A stretch of 64,000 nt of DNA from Streptomyces cylindrosporus (GCF_022698165.1 NZ_JALDAY010000002.1:1-64000); one strand, 5' to 3'; counted from the first letter of the stretch, positions 42,748-52,772 are shown. Program-made: numbers and translations. The notes: generated by a model from the sequence alone, not told the origin.

Positions 42748-44564
42748 GCGACCTGGTCCATCGCGTGGTCGAGGGAGAGCGCGGCCGTGATCAGCGCCAG
42801 GTGCGTGAAGGCCTGCGGGAAGTTGCCGAGCTGCTCTCCCGTGGGGCCGATCTCCTCGGCGAAGAGGCCGACGTGGTTGGCGTACGTGAGCATCTTGTCG
42901 AACGCGTACCGGGCCGGCCCCAGCCTGCCCGCCCGCGCGAGCGCGTCGACGTACAGGAAACTGCACAGCGAGAAGGTGCCCTCGCTGCCGCGCAGGCCGT
43001 CCGGGGAGGCCTGGGGATCGTAGCGGTGGACGAGGCTGTCGGAAACGAGTTCCTGCTCCATCGCCTCCAGGGTGGACAGCCAGCGCGGGTCGGTCGGTGC
43101 GATGAAGCCGACGGAGGGCATGAGGAGGAGGGCGGCGTCGAGGGTGGTGTCCTGGTAGTGCTGGACGAAGGCCTGGCGGCTGGTGCTCCAGCCGCGCTCC
43201 ATCACCTGGCGCAGGATGTCGTCTCGGGCCGCGCTCCACTCGACGATGTTGCCGGGGCGGGCGAAGTCGCGGGCCATGCGGATGCCCCGGTCGAAGGCGG
43301 CCCAGCACATCAGCCTGCTGTAGGTGAAGTCCTTCTGGCCGCCGCGGGTCTCCCAGATCCCCTCGTCGGGCCGGTCCCACGCCTTCACCAGCCAGTCCAG
43401 CACCCCGCTCAGCGCCTGCCAGCCGTCGTACGGCGGCACCTCGCCGGCGTCCCGCACGGCCTCGGACAGCGCGAGCGCCGCCTCGCCGTAGATGTCGAGC
43501 TGGAGCTGGCCGGCGGCCCCGTTGCCCACCCGCACGGGGGCGGAGCCCTGGTAGCCCTCCAGGTGGTCGAGGACCTCCTCGGACAGCTCCGGGTCGCCGT
43601 CGACGCGGTACATGATCTGCAGGGGGTCGCCGCTGACGGTCCGCCCGGCCCGGATCCGGTCACCGAGCCAGGTGCGGAAGGCGTACGCCTCCTCGACGTG
43701 GCCGATCCCCAGCAGCGCGCCCACCGACATCGAGCCGTCGCGCACCCAGGTGTAGCGGTAGTCCCAGTTGCGGCCGCCGCCGATCTGCTCGGGCAGTCCC
43801 ATGGTGGGCGCGGCGACCGGTGCGCCGGTGGGGGCGTAGGTGAGCAGTTTCAGGGTGATGGCCGCCCTGTTGACCATGTCCTGCCGGCGCCCGCGGTAGC
43901 GGCTGCGGCGGCTCCACGCGTGCCAGTAGTCGCGGGTGCGCTCGTACAGCGCCATCACGTCGGCCTGGGTGCGCGAGGGCAGCGGCCCGATGCGCTCGGC
44001 TCCCACGGTCAGTACGACGGCGGCGAACTCCCCCTGTTTCAGCACCACTTCGCCGGTCACGTCATCTCCGTCCCGGGTCCACCGGACGGGACCGTTCGTC
44101 TGCAGTACGGCGTGGCCGCCGGTGCCGTCGAAGTGGAGGGCGTCCTCGGTCTGCTCGACGCGGTGCGTGGCGCGGCCGTAGTCGAAGCGGGGGCGGCAGG
44201 CGAGCGTGAAGCGGACGCGGCCGCGCGTCACCCGCAGGATCCTGACGAGCCGGTGCCGGTCCGCCGCCTGCTCGGGCCGCTCGACCGGCATGAAGTCGAC
44301 GACCTCGCCGACGCCCTCGGTGGCCAGGAATCGGGTCACCAGGATCGCGGTGTCCTGCAGGTAGAGCTGGACCGGGGGGCGTTCGGTGTCGGCGGAGACG
44401 GTGAAGTGACCGCCGCGGTCGTGGTCGAGGAGCGAGGCGAACACGCTCGGCGAGTCGAACCTCGGTGCGCAGAACCAGTCGACCGTGCCGTCCGAGGAGA
44501 CGAGTGCGGCGGTCTGGAGATCGCCGATGAGGCCGTGGTCCGCGATGGGGGGATAACGTCGCAT
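42744..44564 (-). CDS. GH15-family glycoside hydrolase
   Basis: 606 aa, ATG 44564 ([15 protein letters not shown]) with GAAGGGAGC upstream; the frame extends far upstream through the G-rich repeat but that part is not coding-like. The N-terminal beta domain ([20 protein letters not shown]) and (alpha/alpha)6 barrel are complete. [20 protein letters not shown] is the substrate block, [19 protein letters not shown] the acid-residue region and [19 protein letters not shown] the base-residue region. Usual size for actinobacterial glucoamylase/trehalase-like enzymes. No signal peptide. It differs clearly from the GH15 at 23987-25792 and lacks the palindromic element. The membrane protein follows with a 4-base overlap. 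Confidence 0.92.
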   Translation of the reverse strand: MRRYPPIADHGLIGDLQTAALVSSDGTVDWFCAPRFDSPSVFASLLDHDRGGHFTVSADTERPPVQLYLQDTAILVTRFLATEGVGEVVDFMPVERPEQAADRHRLVRILRVTRGRVRFTLACRPRFDYGRATHRVEQTEDALHFDGTGGHAVLQTNGPVRWTRDGDDVTGEVVLKQGEFAAVVLTVGAERIGPLPSRTQADVMALYERTRDYWHAWSRRSRYRGRRQDMVNRAAITLKLLTYAPTGAPVAAPTMGLPEQIGGGRNWDYRYTWVRDGSMSVGALLGIGHVEEAYAFRTWLGDRIRAGRTVSGDPLQIMYRVDGDPELSEEVLDHLEGYQGSAPVRVGNGAAGQLQLDIYGEAALALSEAVRDAGEVPPYDGWQALSGVLDWLVKAWDRPDEGIWETRGGQKDFTYSRLMCWAAFDRGIRMARDFARPGNIVEWSAARDDILRQVMERGWSTSRQAFVQHYQDTTLDAALLLMPSVGFIAPTDPRWLSTLEAMEQELVSDSLVHRYDPQASPDGLRGSEGTFSLCSFLYVDALARAGRLGPARYAFDKMLTYANHVGLFAEEIGPTGEQLGNFPQAFTHLALITAALSLDHAMDQVA

Positions 44565-44675
44565 GATCGAAGCTCCCTTCGGGGCCGACACCCCGCCCGC
44601 CCAGAACATCACCGGGCGGACCGATGCCGTCTTCGCCCGCCGCGGGTGAATTGGGGGCGGCGGGGGGAGGGGGAC

Positions 44676-44920
44676 GGTGGCCTCGGGGGGAGGAGGCGGG
44701 GAGGGGGAGAGTCGCCTCGGGGGCAGGAGGCGCGGGGACGGGAGAGTGGCCTCGCAGGGCCGGAGGCGAGGAGGGGAGAGTCGCCTCGGGGGCAGGAGGC
44801 GCGGGGACGGGAGAGTGGCCTCGCAGGGCCGGAGGCGAGGAGGGGGAGTGGCCTCGCGGGGCAGGAGGCGCGGGGACGGGAGGGTGGTTTCGCGGGGCAC
44901 GAGGCGCGGGGCTCGGACGC
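44676..44920. repeat. G-rich minisatellite, about 34-35 bp units
   Basis: About seven imperfect tandem units built on GAGTSGCCTCGSRGG. Two alternating variants give a near-exact 69-base higher-order period (44711 repeats at 44780). The last units drift. Preceding G-runs at 44653-44700 could form a G-quadruplex. No gene is supported here: the minus-strand frame encodes only Pro/Arg-rich repeats. Confidence 0.8.
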
Positions 44921-45112
44921 AGGCCTCGGGCATGCGGCCTGCGGGCTCGGGCTGGGTGCTCAGGCTTGGGGCTCGGCGCTTGTGGATTGGGGCGCGTGGC
45001 TTGGGGTGCCTGGATTGAGCGCGCGGATTGAGGTGGGCTGATTGAGGTGTGCCGCGGTTTGGGGCTCGGTGGACCCCTGTGACGCGGTTCGGCGGCTCGG
45101 GAGTGGCCCACG
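44921..45112. other. Non-coding stretch between the minisatellite and tRNA terminator
   Basis: Degenerating GC-rich repeats with scattered TTGGGG and ATTGAGG words. I see no gene, promoter or strong hairpin in it. Together with the repeat it separates the GH15 gene from the tRNA. Confidence 0.5.
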
Positions 45113-45152
45113 CGAAAGGGCCCCGCAGGCTCTCGCCTGCGAAGACCCTTCG
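45113..45152 (-). terminator. Terminator of the tRNA-Pro transcript
   Basis: Downstream of the leftward tRNA: an outer pairing of CGAAAGGG (45113-45120) with CCCTTCG (45146-45152) encloses an inner perfect hairpin GCAGGC/GCCTGC with a 4-base loop. Confidence 0.7.
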
Positions 45153-45157
45153 CACCG

Positions 45158-45231
<74 letters not shown>

Positions 45232-45333
45232 GTGCGCTGCCCGCGGTGAACCGCGTGATCGCGCGGACAGCACTTTACCCCACGTCGGGGGCCCGGCCGA
45301 AAGCGGGGCGCCGGGGCGCGGGACAATCGGTGC

Positions 45334-46161
45334 ATGGCCAGCACATCGTCAGGACGAACGCCGGGTGCACGGGGACGGGACGAGGGGGGCGGGGCGCGCG
45401 CCGCGCGGGGGCGGGGCGAGGGCCTCGCGGGCACCGCCGCGGGGCGGAACGATGAGGGTCTGGCTCGCGGGGTGCGGGACGGGGAGGGCGGGGACGAGAC
45501 GCGCGACTCCTGGGAGCGCGGCAACGAGGGCAAGACGCGTGATGTACGGGACCGGGAGGGCGAGGAAGAGACGCGCGCTGTGCAGGATCGGGACCGCGAC
45601 CGGCCGGCGCGCGGGGTGCGGGACGGGGGCGATCAGAGCCTCGTGCGGGATGCGCGGGATCGGGACAGTGAGGGGCGGGCTCGTAACGCGCGGCCGCGGG
45701 ACGGGCTCGGGCGGCCGTTGCCCTACGGCGCGCAGGGGGTCTCCCGGCAGCCCGAGGGGGTCGTACGGGCGCCCGAGCAGACCGTGGCCGAGGCGCAGGA
45801 GCTGCTCGATGCCGGGAAACCCTTCCATGCGCACGAGGTGTTCGAGGACGCCTGGAAGTCGGGGCCGGAGCGGGAACGGGAGCTGTGGCGCGGGATGGCT
45901 CAGCTGGCGGTGGGGCTCACGCACTCCGCCCGCGGGAATGTGACCGGGGGTGCGCGGTTGCTGCGGCGGGGGGCCGGGGCGGTCGAGCGGTGGGTGGAGG
46001 ATTCGGGGGAACGCGCGCCTTACGGGATGGATCTTCCCGGGGTCGTCGCGTGGGCGCGGGCGCTGGCGGACGAGGTTGAGCGGGGTGGCGGGGAGGGCGG
46101 GGACTGCGGGCTTGTGGATGCCGGGGCGCGGGCGCCCAGGCTCAGGGGGGCGGGGACGTGA
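45334..46161 (+). CDS. DUF309 protein with long repetitive Arg/Asp-rich N-terminus
   Basis: 275 aa, ATG 45334. The C-terminal half (from about residue 145) is a DUF309 domain: EAQELLDAGKPFHAHEVFEDAWK carries the HxxHE-x-x-E-x-W motif, followed by WRGMAQLAVGLTHSARGN and a helical pair. The first 130 residues are low-complexity, with repeated RD, RDG and RDRE words (for example RDVRDREGEEETRAVQDRDR), probably disordered. Most DUF309 proteins lack this extension. Genes of this group are often annotated only by domain; function unknown. A weak ribosome site leaves room for a later start at the DUF309 domain. Confidence 0.75.
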   Translation: MASTSSGRTPGARGRDEGGGARAARGRGEGLAGTAAGRNDEGLARGVRDGEGGDETRDSWERGNEGKTRDVRDREGEEETRAVQDRDRDRPARGVRDGGDQSLVRDARDRDSEGRARNARPRDGLGRPLPYGAQGVSRQPEGVVRAPEQTVAEAQELLDAGKPFHAHEVFEDAWKSGPERERELWRGMAQLAVGLTHSARGNVTGGARLLRRGAGAVERWVEDSGERAPYGMDLPGVVAWARALADEVERGGGEGGDCGLVDAGARAPRLRGAGT

Positions 46162-46512
46162 CAGGGTCGCGTCGCGGAGGGCGGTAGGGGCGCCGACACG
46201 GCGCCGACATCTCGGGGCGGCGCGGCACGCCTCGACGCCCCCGGCACGTCGCCCACTCACCCCACTCACGCCCACCCTCGCAATCCCGCCGACGACACAC
46301 TCGCTCCCTGGTCCCCGTTCCCCGCTCCCGATCCCCGCCGCCCCTTGAGCTTGCCCCCCTCTGACCCTCGGTGCGTCCCATGCTCCGCGCTCCCCTCCCC
46401 CACACCACCCGACGTCCTCCCCCTCCCCCCGCCGCCATCGCGAAAGACCAAGCCCCCCCACCAGCCCCGACGCGGTGTCCCCGTTGTCAGTGGCGTGCGG
46501 CAGACTCGGGGG
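46162..46512. other. 350-base non-coding, strongly pyrimidine-rich stretch
   Basis: Between DUF309 and cobF. From about 46255 the + strand is dominated by C and T with CCCACTCA and CCCCTCC words. No cobalamin riboswitch, promoter or gene is recognisable, although the cobF promoter must lie in it. Confidence 0.5.
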
Positions 46513-47295
46513 GTGCGAAAGATTCATGTCATCGGTATCGGTGCGGGCGACCCCGAGCAGCTCACGTTGCAGGCGGTCAAGGCGTTGCGGAGTACGGACG
46601 TGTTCTTCATCCTCGAGAAGGGCGAGGTGAAGAGCGATCTCACGCGGCTCCGCCGGGACATGCTGGACGCGCATATACCGGAGGGGCAGCCGTACCGGGT
46701 GGTGGAGGCCACCGACCCGGAGCGGGACCGGAAGGCGGGCGGGGCCGACTACTCCCCCGCCGTCGGGGACTGGCGCAGTGCCCGGGCCGGGATCTACGAG
46801 CGGTTGATCGCAGAGGAGTTGGGGGACGGGGAGAGCGGCGCGTTCCTCGTGTGGGGGGATCCGGCGCTCTACGACAGCACGATCGGGATTCTCGAGGAGG
46901 TCCGGGAGCGTGGCGGTGTCGAGTTCGAGTACGTCGTCGTGCCCGGCATCAGCAGCGTCTCCGCGCTCGTCGCCCGGCACCGGACAGGGCTGAACCGCGT
47001 CGCCCGCCCCGTGCAGATCACCACCGGGCGGCGGCTCGCGGAGGGGTTCCCTGAGGGGGTGGACGACGTCGTGGTGATGCTGGACGCGCACCAGACCTTC
47101 CGGCAGTACGCCGACCAAGACATCGACATCTACTGGGGCGCCTACATAGGCACCCCGGACGAGATCCTCGCCTCCGGCCCGATCGCCGAGGCCGCCCCAC
47201 GGATCGAGCGGCTGCGGGCGGAGGCCCGTGAGCGCAAGGGCTGGATCATGGACACGTATCTGCTGCGCAGACATCCCGAGGATCTGGAGCGGTAA
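46513..47295 (+). CDS. cobF: Precorrin-6A synthase (deacetylating), CobF
   Basis: 260 aa from GTG 46513 (VRKIHVIGIGAGDPEQ); an upstream Pro-rich stretch is not coding-like. A tetrapyrrole methylase: VIGIGAGDPEQLTLQAVKAL at the N-terminus, VWGDPALYDSTIGIL and EYVVVPGISSVSALVARH as the SAM-binding loops, and TTGRRLAEGFPEG. CobF methylates C-1 of precorrin-5 with loss of acetate in the aerobic cobalamin pathway. It is separated by two unrelated genes from cobK (50313-51059), the next enzyme in the pathway. Confidence 0.93.
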   Translation: MRKIHVIGIGAGDPEQLTLQAVKALRSTDVFFILEKGEVKSDLTRLRRDMLDAHIPEGQPYRVVEATDPERDRKAGGADYSPAVGDWRSARAGIYERLIAEELGDGESGAFLVWGDPALYDSTIGILEEVRERGGVEFEYVVVPGISSVSALVARHRTGLNRVARPVQITTGRRLAEGFPEGVDDVVVMLDAHQTFRQYADQDIDIYWGAYIGTPDEILASGPIAEAAPRIERLRAEARERKGWIMDTYLLRRHPEDLER

Positions 47296-47330
47296 GCCAA
47301 CCCGGCAGCCCCTGGCCGGCCCCTGGCCAG

Positions 47331-47374
47331 CCGTCGGTCGGCCGTCGGTCGGCCGTCAGTCGGCCGTCGGCGCC
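47331..47374. repeat. Short tandem repeat, 11-base unit
   Basis: Three to four copies of GTCGGCCGTCG, one with an A substitution, between cobF and the MFS gene. No role evident. Confidence 0.6.
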
Positions 47375-47433
47375 CGCCACCCGAGCGGCCCGCCCCGCAT
47401 GCACCGCCCCGCAGCCGGTGTGATCGTGACCTC

Positions 47434-49524
47434 GTGACAGTGACCGAGGACACCGCGCCGTCCGTCGCCGCGCAGCCCCCCGTGCTGGACTCGCGGCGCC
47501 GCAACGTCGTCTTCGTGACGATCATGCTGGGCATGCTGCTCGCGGCCCTGGATCAGACGATCGTGGGCACCGCGCTGCCCACGATCGTGTCGGACCTGGG
47601 CGGCGCCGCGCACATGTCGTGGGTGGTGACGTCGTACCTGCTCGCGGAGACCGTCTCGACCGTGCTGGTCGGCAAGTTCGGCGACCTGTTCGGCCGCAAG
47701 GTGGTCTTCCAGGTGTCGGCGATCGTGTTCATCACCGGCTCGTTCCTGTGCGGCCTGGCCACCAACATGTCGCTACTGATCGCCTGGCGGGCGATGCAGG
47801 GCGTCGGCGCGGGCGGGCTGATGGTGACGGCGATGGCGCTGATCGCCGACGTCATCCCGCTGCGGGAGCGCGGCAAGTACCAGGGCGCGATCGGCGCGGT
47901 GTTCGGCGTGGCGACGGTCATCGGGCCGCTGCTCGGCGGGCTGTTCACCGACCACCTGTCCTGGCGCTGGGCGTTCTACGTCAACGTGCCGATCGCGATC
48001 GTCGTTGTCATCGCGGCCGCCCGCACCATCCCCGTGGTGAAGTCGGCGTCCCGGCCCGTCATCGACTACCTGGGCATCGCGCTGGTCGCGGTCGGGGCAA
48101 GCGCGCTCATCCTGGCGACGAGTTGGGGCGGCAACGAGTACGCGTGGGGTTCCGGCGTCATCATCGGCCTGTTCGTCGGCGGTGCGATCGCGCTGGGCCT
48201 GTTCTGCTGGGCCGAGACCCGGGCGCGCGAACCGATGCTGCCGATGCGGCTGTTCGGCAATCCGGTGTTCACGGTCTGCTCGATCCTCAGCTTCATCGTC
48301 GGCTTCGCGATGCTCGGCGCGATGACGTATCTGCCGAGCTATCTCCAGTACGTCGACGGCGACTCGGCCACGATCTCCGGCGTGCGGACGCTGCCGATGG
48401 TGATCGGGCTGCTCATCGCGTCGGTGTTCAGCGGCAACGTGGTCAGCAAGACCGGCCAGTACCGGGTCTTCCCGATCGTCGGCTCCCTGGTGATGGGCGT
48501 CGGCCTGTATCTGATGTCGCTGATGGGGCCGGGCACCGGGGCCTGGCTGGAGTCGCTGTACATGTTCGTGCTGGGTACCGGTATCGGCCTGTGCATGCAG
48601 GTGCTGACGATCGCCGTGCAGAACACCGTCGACTACGCCGACCTCGGCACCGCGACCTCCGGCGTCACCTTCTTCCGTACGCTGGGCAGTTCGTTCGGCA
48701 CCGCGGTGTTCGGCACGATCTACACCAACTCACTGAAGCCGAACCTCACCGACGGCATCGCCGCCGCCGCGAAGACCGGCGCCGCGGCCCCAGCCGTGAT
48801 CGCCAAGGCGGCGACCAGCCCGGAAGGGCTGCACAGGCTGCCGTCCGCGGCCGCCACGCCGATCATCGACGCCTATGCCGACACCATCCAGACCGTCTTC
48901 CTGTGGACGGTGCCGGTCGCGGCCGTGAGCTTCGTGGTCTCCCTCTTCCTCAAGCAGGTCGAGTTGCGCGACAGCGCCCGCAAGGGCTCCACCGACATGG
49001 GCGAGGGCTTCGCCTCCCCGCACGGCGGCGACTCGCAGCGGCTGCTCGAAGCGGCCGTCGGGAAGATCATCGGCAGTACCGGCCTGGACACCGCGCGCCG
49101 GATCATCGCGGAGTCCGACACCCGTCTCGACATCGCCGGTGCCTGGGCCGTGATGCAGGTCGAGCTGTTCACGCGGATGGTCGGGCACGCCAGCCTCGGC
49201 CTGATCGCCGCACGTCGGCACATGCCGCCGGAGGTGCTGCTCCCGGTCTTCGACCGCATGGTCGAGGAGGGCTATCTCACCCGCGACGGCTATCTGCTCT
49301 CCCACACAGAGGCGGGAAGGCGGGAGGCCGCCGTCATCGGCAAGGCCTGGGGCACATGGCTGGAGGAGCGGGTGCGGCAGGACATCGGCCGTCCCTCGGG
49401 CACCGATCTGCGCGCCGCGGTGGACACGATCGCCAAGCGCCTGCTGGTCGAGGACCTGAGCAACGGTCTCCCGGAGCGCCGACAGCCGGAACTGGCCGGC
49501 GCCCACCAGGCCTCACCTCTGTGA
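47434..49524 (+). CDS. DHA2-type MFS drug exporter with C-terminal extension
   Basis: 696 aa, GTG 47434. Fourteen membrane segments to about residue 510 with DHA2 motifs: [19 protein letters not shown] (motif D1), [13 protein letters not shown] (motif A), [13 protein letters not shown] (motif B) and [18 protein letters not shown] (motif C). These export drugs by proton antiport. The last 170 residues are soluble and helical: [20 protein letters not shown], then [27 protein letters not shown], which reads like a winged-helix wing. The extension is known in some actinobacterial transporters; its role is unclear. The tail overlaps the convergent SMI1 gene by 12 bases. Confidence 0.93.
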   Translation: MTVTEDTAPSVAAQPPVLDSRRRNVVFVTIMLGMLLAALDQTIVGTALPTIVSDLGGAAHMSWVVTSYLLAETVSTVLVGKFGDLFGRKVVFQVSAIVFITGSFLCGLATNMSLLIAWRAMQGVGAGGLMVTAMALIADVIPLRERGKYQGAIGAVFGVATVIGPLLGGLFTDHLSWRWAFYVNVPIAIVVVIAAARTIPVVKSASRPVIDYLGIALVAVGASALILATSWGGNEYAWGSGVIIGLFVGGAIALGLFCWAETRAREPMLPMRLFGNPVFTVCSILSFIVGFAMLGAMTYLPSYLQYVDGDSATISGVRTLPMVIGLLIASVFSGNVVSKTGQYRVFPIVGSLVMGVGLYLMSLMGPGTGAWLESLYMFVLGTGIGLCMQVLTIAVQNTVDYADLGTATSGVTFFRTLGSSFGTAVFGTIYTNSLKPNLTDGIAAAAKTGAAAPAVIAKAATSPEGLHRLPSAAATPIIDAYADTIQTVFLWTVPVAAVSFVVSLFLKQVELRDSARKGSTDMGEGFASPHGGDSQRLLEAAVGKIIGSTGLDTARRIIAESDTRLDIAGAWAVMQVELFTRMVGHASLGLIAARRHMPPEVLLPVFDRMVEEGYLTRDGYLLSHTEAGRREAAVIGKAWGTWLEERVRQDIGRPSGTDLRAAVDTIAKRLLVEDLSNGLPERRQPELAGAHQASPL

Positions 49525-50226
49525 CATCTCGTAGGCCTCGCGGATGTGCGCGGGGATTCGCCCGCGATCGTTCACGGGATAGCCGTTGGCGCGTGCCCAG
49601 AGGCGTATCGGCTCGTCTTCCGGACGGGGCGCGGGTTCACGGGGTTCAGCGGGCCGGCCGGGGCCTCTCCAGTCGCCCGAGGACACCCCTTCCAGTCGGT
49701 CCGCCGTCTCCTGGAAGAAGGCGAACAGCGAGGCGTACACGCCCTCCTCGGGACCGGACGCCTCGTCCCAGAATCCAATGGTTCCGTTGCGCGTGTCCAG
49801 AAACGTCCCGTAGAGACCGTCGCGCTCCGCGGCAATGGGCACCCACTCACGACGCCAGAACGGATGGGCGGGGTCCGCGGACGGTTCCGCCTCCTCCAGG
49901 CCCAACCGGCTGAGGTACACCCGCTGGATGTCCGTCAGGCCGAGCAGGAGATGACCGCCGGGGATGTCCATCTCACACCCCAGCGCCACCAGACAGGCCT
50001 GACCGTCGGGTCGCCTGCCGGCATCGATGTCGTTCACCAGCAGCCATTGCCGCAGCTCCCCCGGCAGGTCCAGTCCCATGCGCAGTTCGGCTTCCCTGAT
50101 GGCCGCATGGTTTCCCGGGCCCCCGAGGGCGGCAAGGGTTTCAGGGTCGTTGCGTTCCAGCCACGCGGTGACCCGACCCCACGCCTCTCGCACGTCCCCT
50201 GTCCCGTGCGTCGGGCTTCCGCTCAT
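49513..50226 (-). CDS. SMI1/KNR4-family protein with Lsr2-like C-terminal motif
   Basis: 237 aa, ATG 50226 ([12 protein letters not shown]) with GGGGA upstream; ATG 50256 is an alternative. The N-terminal and middle parts are an SMI1/KNR4 domain: [54 protein letters not shown]. The last 27 residues, [19 protein letters not shown] and PAHIREAYE, copy the DNA-binding module of Lsr2, in which RGR enters the minor groove. SMI1 proteins are often immunity proteins in contact-dependent toxin systems. I see no toxin next to it. The combination suggests an AT-DNA-binding or chromatin-linked role. Confidence 0.87.
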   Translation of the reverse strand: MSGSPTHGTGDVREAWGRVTAWLERNDPETLAALGGPGNHAAIREAELRMGLDLPGELRQWLLVNDIDAGRRPDGQACLVALGCEMDIPGGHLLLGLTDIQRVYLSRLGLEEAEPSADPAHPFWRREWVPIAAERDGLYGTFLDTRNGTIGFWDEASGPEEGVYASLFAFFQETADRLEGVSSGDWRGPGRPAEPREPAPRPEDEPIRLWARANGYPVNDRGRIPAHIREAYEMSQR

Positions 50227-50279
50227 GTGTGATCCCCACTCCGCCAAGAGGTCCATGCGTTTCTCCCCGGACGACCACG

Positions 50280-50323
50280 GTCACGGACGACCAGCGTCAC
50301 GGACGACGCCGGTCACGGACGAC
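50280..50323. repeat. Three 16-base tandem repeats at the cobK 3' end
   Basis: GTCACGGACGAC occurs at 50280-50291, 50296-50307 and 50312-50323. The last copy contains the cobK stop. Possibly part of the transcript end; role unknown. Confidence 0.7.
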
Positions 50324-51059
50324 CCGGGTCAAGCCACCACAGGGCCCCCGCCACGTCCGACACCACCCGCGCGCCTTCCGGCAACGACGGCCTTCGTACG
50401 ACCACGGCCGGCACCCCCAGCCCGCGCGCGGCCGTCAGTTTGGCCGCCGTGGCCGCTCCCCCGCTGTCCTTCGTCACGACGACGTCGACCAGGTACTCGC
50501 GCAACAGCGCCGTCTCGTCGTCGACCGTGAACGGGCCGCGCCCGAGCAGCACTTCGGTGTGCGGGGGCAGCGGCGGCTCGGGGGGCTCAACGGAACGTAC
50601 GACGAAGTGGCGGTCCGTGAGGTGGGCGAAGGCCGACAGGCCCATGCGGCCCGTGGTCAGGAACACGCGCGGGCCGAAGCGGGGCAGCGCGTCGGCCGCG
50701 GCGGACAGGGACGCGACCATGTGCCAGCGGTCCTCGGGGCCGGGCCGCCAGCCGGGGCGGCGCAGTACGACCGCCGGCACGCCGGTTGCGGCGGCGGCCC
50801 GCGCCGCGTTCGCCGTGATCGCCTCGGCGAAGGGATGGGTGGCGTCGACCAGGGCGTCCACCTGTTCCGCGCGCAGCCAGTCCGCCAGCCCGTCCGCCCC
50901 GCCGAAGCCGCCGACCCGGACCTCGCCCGCCAGCGCGCCCGGCCGGGACACCCGCCCGGCGAGGGAGGTGGTGACGCGCACGTCCGGGCGGGCCGCGAGG
51001 GCGGCGGCCAGTTCACGGGCCTCGGTGGTGCCGCCGAGGATCAGGACGTGCTGAGGCAT
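50313..51059 (-). CDS. cobK: Precorrin-6A reductase, CobK
   Basis: 248 aa, ATG 51059 (MPQHVLILGGTTEAREL). HVLILGGTTEARELAAALA, DALVDATHPFAEAITANAA, RPGWRPGPEDRW and VFLTTGRMGLSAF are CobK/CbiJ signatures. It reduces precorrin-6A with NADPH in the cobalamin pathway, directly after the CobF step. It is leftward, while cobF is rightward 3 kb away, so the two pathway genes form a loose, interrupted cluster. No ribosome site stands out. Confidence 0.94.
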   Translation of the reverse strand: MPQHVLILGGTTEARELAAALAARPDVRVTTSLAGRVSRPGALAGEVRVGGFGGADGLADWLRAEQVDALVDATHPFAEAITANAARAAAATGVPAVVLRRPGWRPGPEDRWHMVASLSAAADALPRFGPRVFLTTGRMGLSAFAHLTDRHFVVRSVEPPEPPLPPHTEVLLGRGPFTVDDETALLREYLVDVVVTKDSGGAATAAKLTAARGLGVPAVVVRRPSLPEGARVVSDVAGALWWLDPGRP

Positions 51060-51260
51060 ACGAGGAGCCTACGAGGTGCGACACACGGCCCCGACGCCGA
51101 GCCCCGGCACGACGGCCGAGGCCGACACCCGGCCGCGGCACGCCGCCGCGAGCGAACAGTATGAACACAACGATCACGGGCATGGTCCCGGCTCACAGCC
51201 CGCTCCTAGCATCGCCGCCGACGGCGCGACGAAGCGTCGACGAGGACGAGGAGCAGCGTC

Positions 51261-52727
51261 TTGGACAGGTCGGGAACGCGTGCACGGATCCGCAGAACCA
51301 GCCGCCGGATCCGCAGAACGAGCCGCCGTACGGGGGTGATCGCCGCGCTGGCCGCGGTGGTCGCCGCGCTCACCGGCGGCCCTCCGGCCCAGGCGGCCGA
51401 ACCGCCGCCGGCCGCCGTCGACTGCCCGGCGGAGCTCGCCGCGAAGGCCACCTGCTACACCGGCAAGGACGCCAACGGCGCCTACTACGCCATCGCCGTG
51501 CCGAAGTCCTGGAACGGCTCCCTCGTCGTGCACGCCCACGGCGGCCCCGACCTCGGCGCCGGTTCGGATCCGCAGCGCAGCCTCGACGATCTGGCGCGCT
51601 GGTCGGTGATGGTGGACGAGGGGTACGCCTGGGCGGGGTCCTCCTACCGGCGCGGCGGCTACGGCACCCGGATGGCGGCCGAGGACACCGAGAACGTACG
51701 CCGGTTGTTCGTCGGGGAGTTCGGCAAGCCGCGCCGGACGTACGTGCACGGGCAGTCGTGGGGCGGGGACGTCGCCGCCAAGGTCGTGGAGACGTACGGC
51801 CGCGAACACGGGCCGTACGACGGCGCGTTGCTCACCAGCGGGGTGCTCGCGGGCGGGTCGCGGGGATACGACTACCGCGTCGACCTGCGGGTCGTGTACC
51901 AGTACTACTGCCGCAACCATCCGCGTCCCACCGAGCCGCAGTACCCGCTGTGGCAGGGGCTGCGGGCCGACTCGACGATGACGGCCGCCGGGCTGCGGGC
52001 GCGGCTCCAGGAGTGCACCGGGTACGCCTCACCGCCGCAGGAGCGGACCGCCTCGCAGCAGCGCAACCTCGACGACATCCTCGCCGTCACCGGCATCCCC
52101 GAACGCACCCTGGAGTCGCATCTGCGGTTCGCGACCTTCACCTTCCGCGACATCGTGCACGACCGGCTCGGCGGGCGAAATCCCTTCTCCAACCAGGGAG
52201 TCCGGTACACGGGCTCGCACGACGACGACGCGCTCAACGCGGGCGTCGAGCGGTTCACCGCCGACCCCACCGCCGTACGCGACCTGTCCTACGACAGCGA
52301 TCTCACCGGCAAGGTGTCGATCCCCGTGCTCACGCTGCACGCCATCGACGACCCGACGGCGTTCGTGGAGCACGAGGCCGCCTACCGGGCGACGCTTCAA
52401 GGGGCCCACCGGGAGCGGTACTTGGTGCAGACGTTCACCCGGGAGACCGAGCACAGCGAGCTCAGTGACGCCGAGTACGCCAACTCCATCGCCGCGCTGG
52501 ACAGTTGGGTGCGGAGCGGGAAGAGGCCGACTCCGGGCTCGGTCGCCGCGTCGTGCGCCGGCTTCGACCGGTCGTACGGCACAGGCTGCTTCTACGACAC
52601 CGGCTTCCACCCCTCCCCGTACGCCTCCCGGGTCCGGCCGCGGCCGGGCGGGCTGCGCTGGCCGGCCATGACGGCGGCGCGGGAGAAGGAGTGGAGCAGG
52701 ATCGACGGGGTCGGGATCGCGCCCTGA
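51261..52727 (+). CDS. Secreted alpha/beta-hydrolase-like protein
   Basis: 488 aa from TTG 51261 (LDRSGTRARIRR), with GAGGAG 8 bases upstream and no ATG. The signal peptide has an Arg-rich n-region containing an exact-type 21-base tandem duplication, a core VIAALAAVVAALTGG and a site near AQA-AEP. The mature enzyme has LVVHAHGGPDLG as oxyanion block, TYVHGQSWGGDVAAKV with the nucleophile Ser (GQSWGG), and a late TEHSELSDAEY that may supply the His. Extra cysteines near the end (SCAGFDRSYGTGCFYDTG) may form a disulfide. A secreted esterase or peptidase; substrate unknown. Confidence 0.85.
   Translation: MDRSGTRARIRRTSRRIRRTSRRTGVIAALAAVVAALTGGPPAQAAEPPPAAVDCPAELAAKATCYTGKDANGAYYAIAVPKSWNGSLVVHAHGGPDLGAGSDPQRSLDDLARWSVMVDEGYAWAGSSYRRGGYGTRMAAEDTENVRRLFVGEFGKPRRTYVHGQSWGGDVAAKVVETYGREHGPYDGALLTSGVLAGGSRGYDYRVDLRVVYQYYCRNHPRPTEPQYPLWQGLRADSTMTAAGLRARLQECTGYASPPQERTASQQRNLDDILAVTGIPERTLESHLRFATFTFRDIVHDRLGGRNPFSNQGVRYTGSHDDDALNAGVERFTADPTAVRDLSYDSDLTGKVSIPVLTLHAIDDPTAFVEHEAAYRATLQGAHRERYLVQTFTRETEHSELSDAEYANSIAALDSWVRSGKRPTPGSVAASCAGFDRSYGTGCFYDTGFHPSPYASRVRPRPGGLRWPAMTAAREKEWSRIDGVGIAP
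51285..51326 (+). repeat. 21-base tandem duplication in a signal-peptide region
   Basis: Units 51285-51305 and 51306-51326 differ at one base and encode RIRRTSR twice, lengthening the positively charged start of the secreted hydrolase. Confidence 0.9.
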
Positions 52728-52746
52728 CGCACGCGGGCACAGGAAA

Positions 52747-52772
52747 GGGCGGCCCCATGAGTGGGGCCGCCC
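52747..52772. terminator. Bidirectional terminator-like hairpin
   Basis: Perfect 10-bp GGGCGGCCCC/GGGGCCGCCC stem with a 6-base loop, in the 61-base gap between the convergent secreted hydrolase and rpmJ genes. Confidence 0.85.

Noticed and set aside
44676..44920. Tandem repeats considered as a CRISPR array
   Set aside because: Units are adjacent with no unique spacers, vary between copies, and no cas genes are near; they are a minisatellite.
46162..46512. Cobalamin riboswitch before cobF
   Set aside because: The stretch is pyrimidine-rich low complexity; I could not find B12-box-like or helix features.
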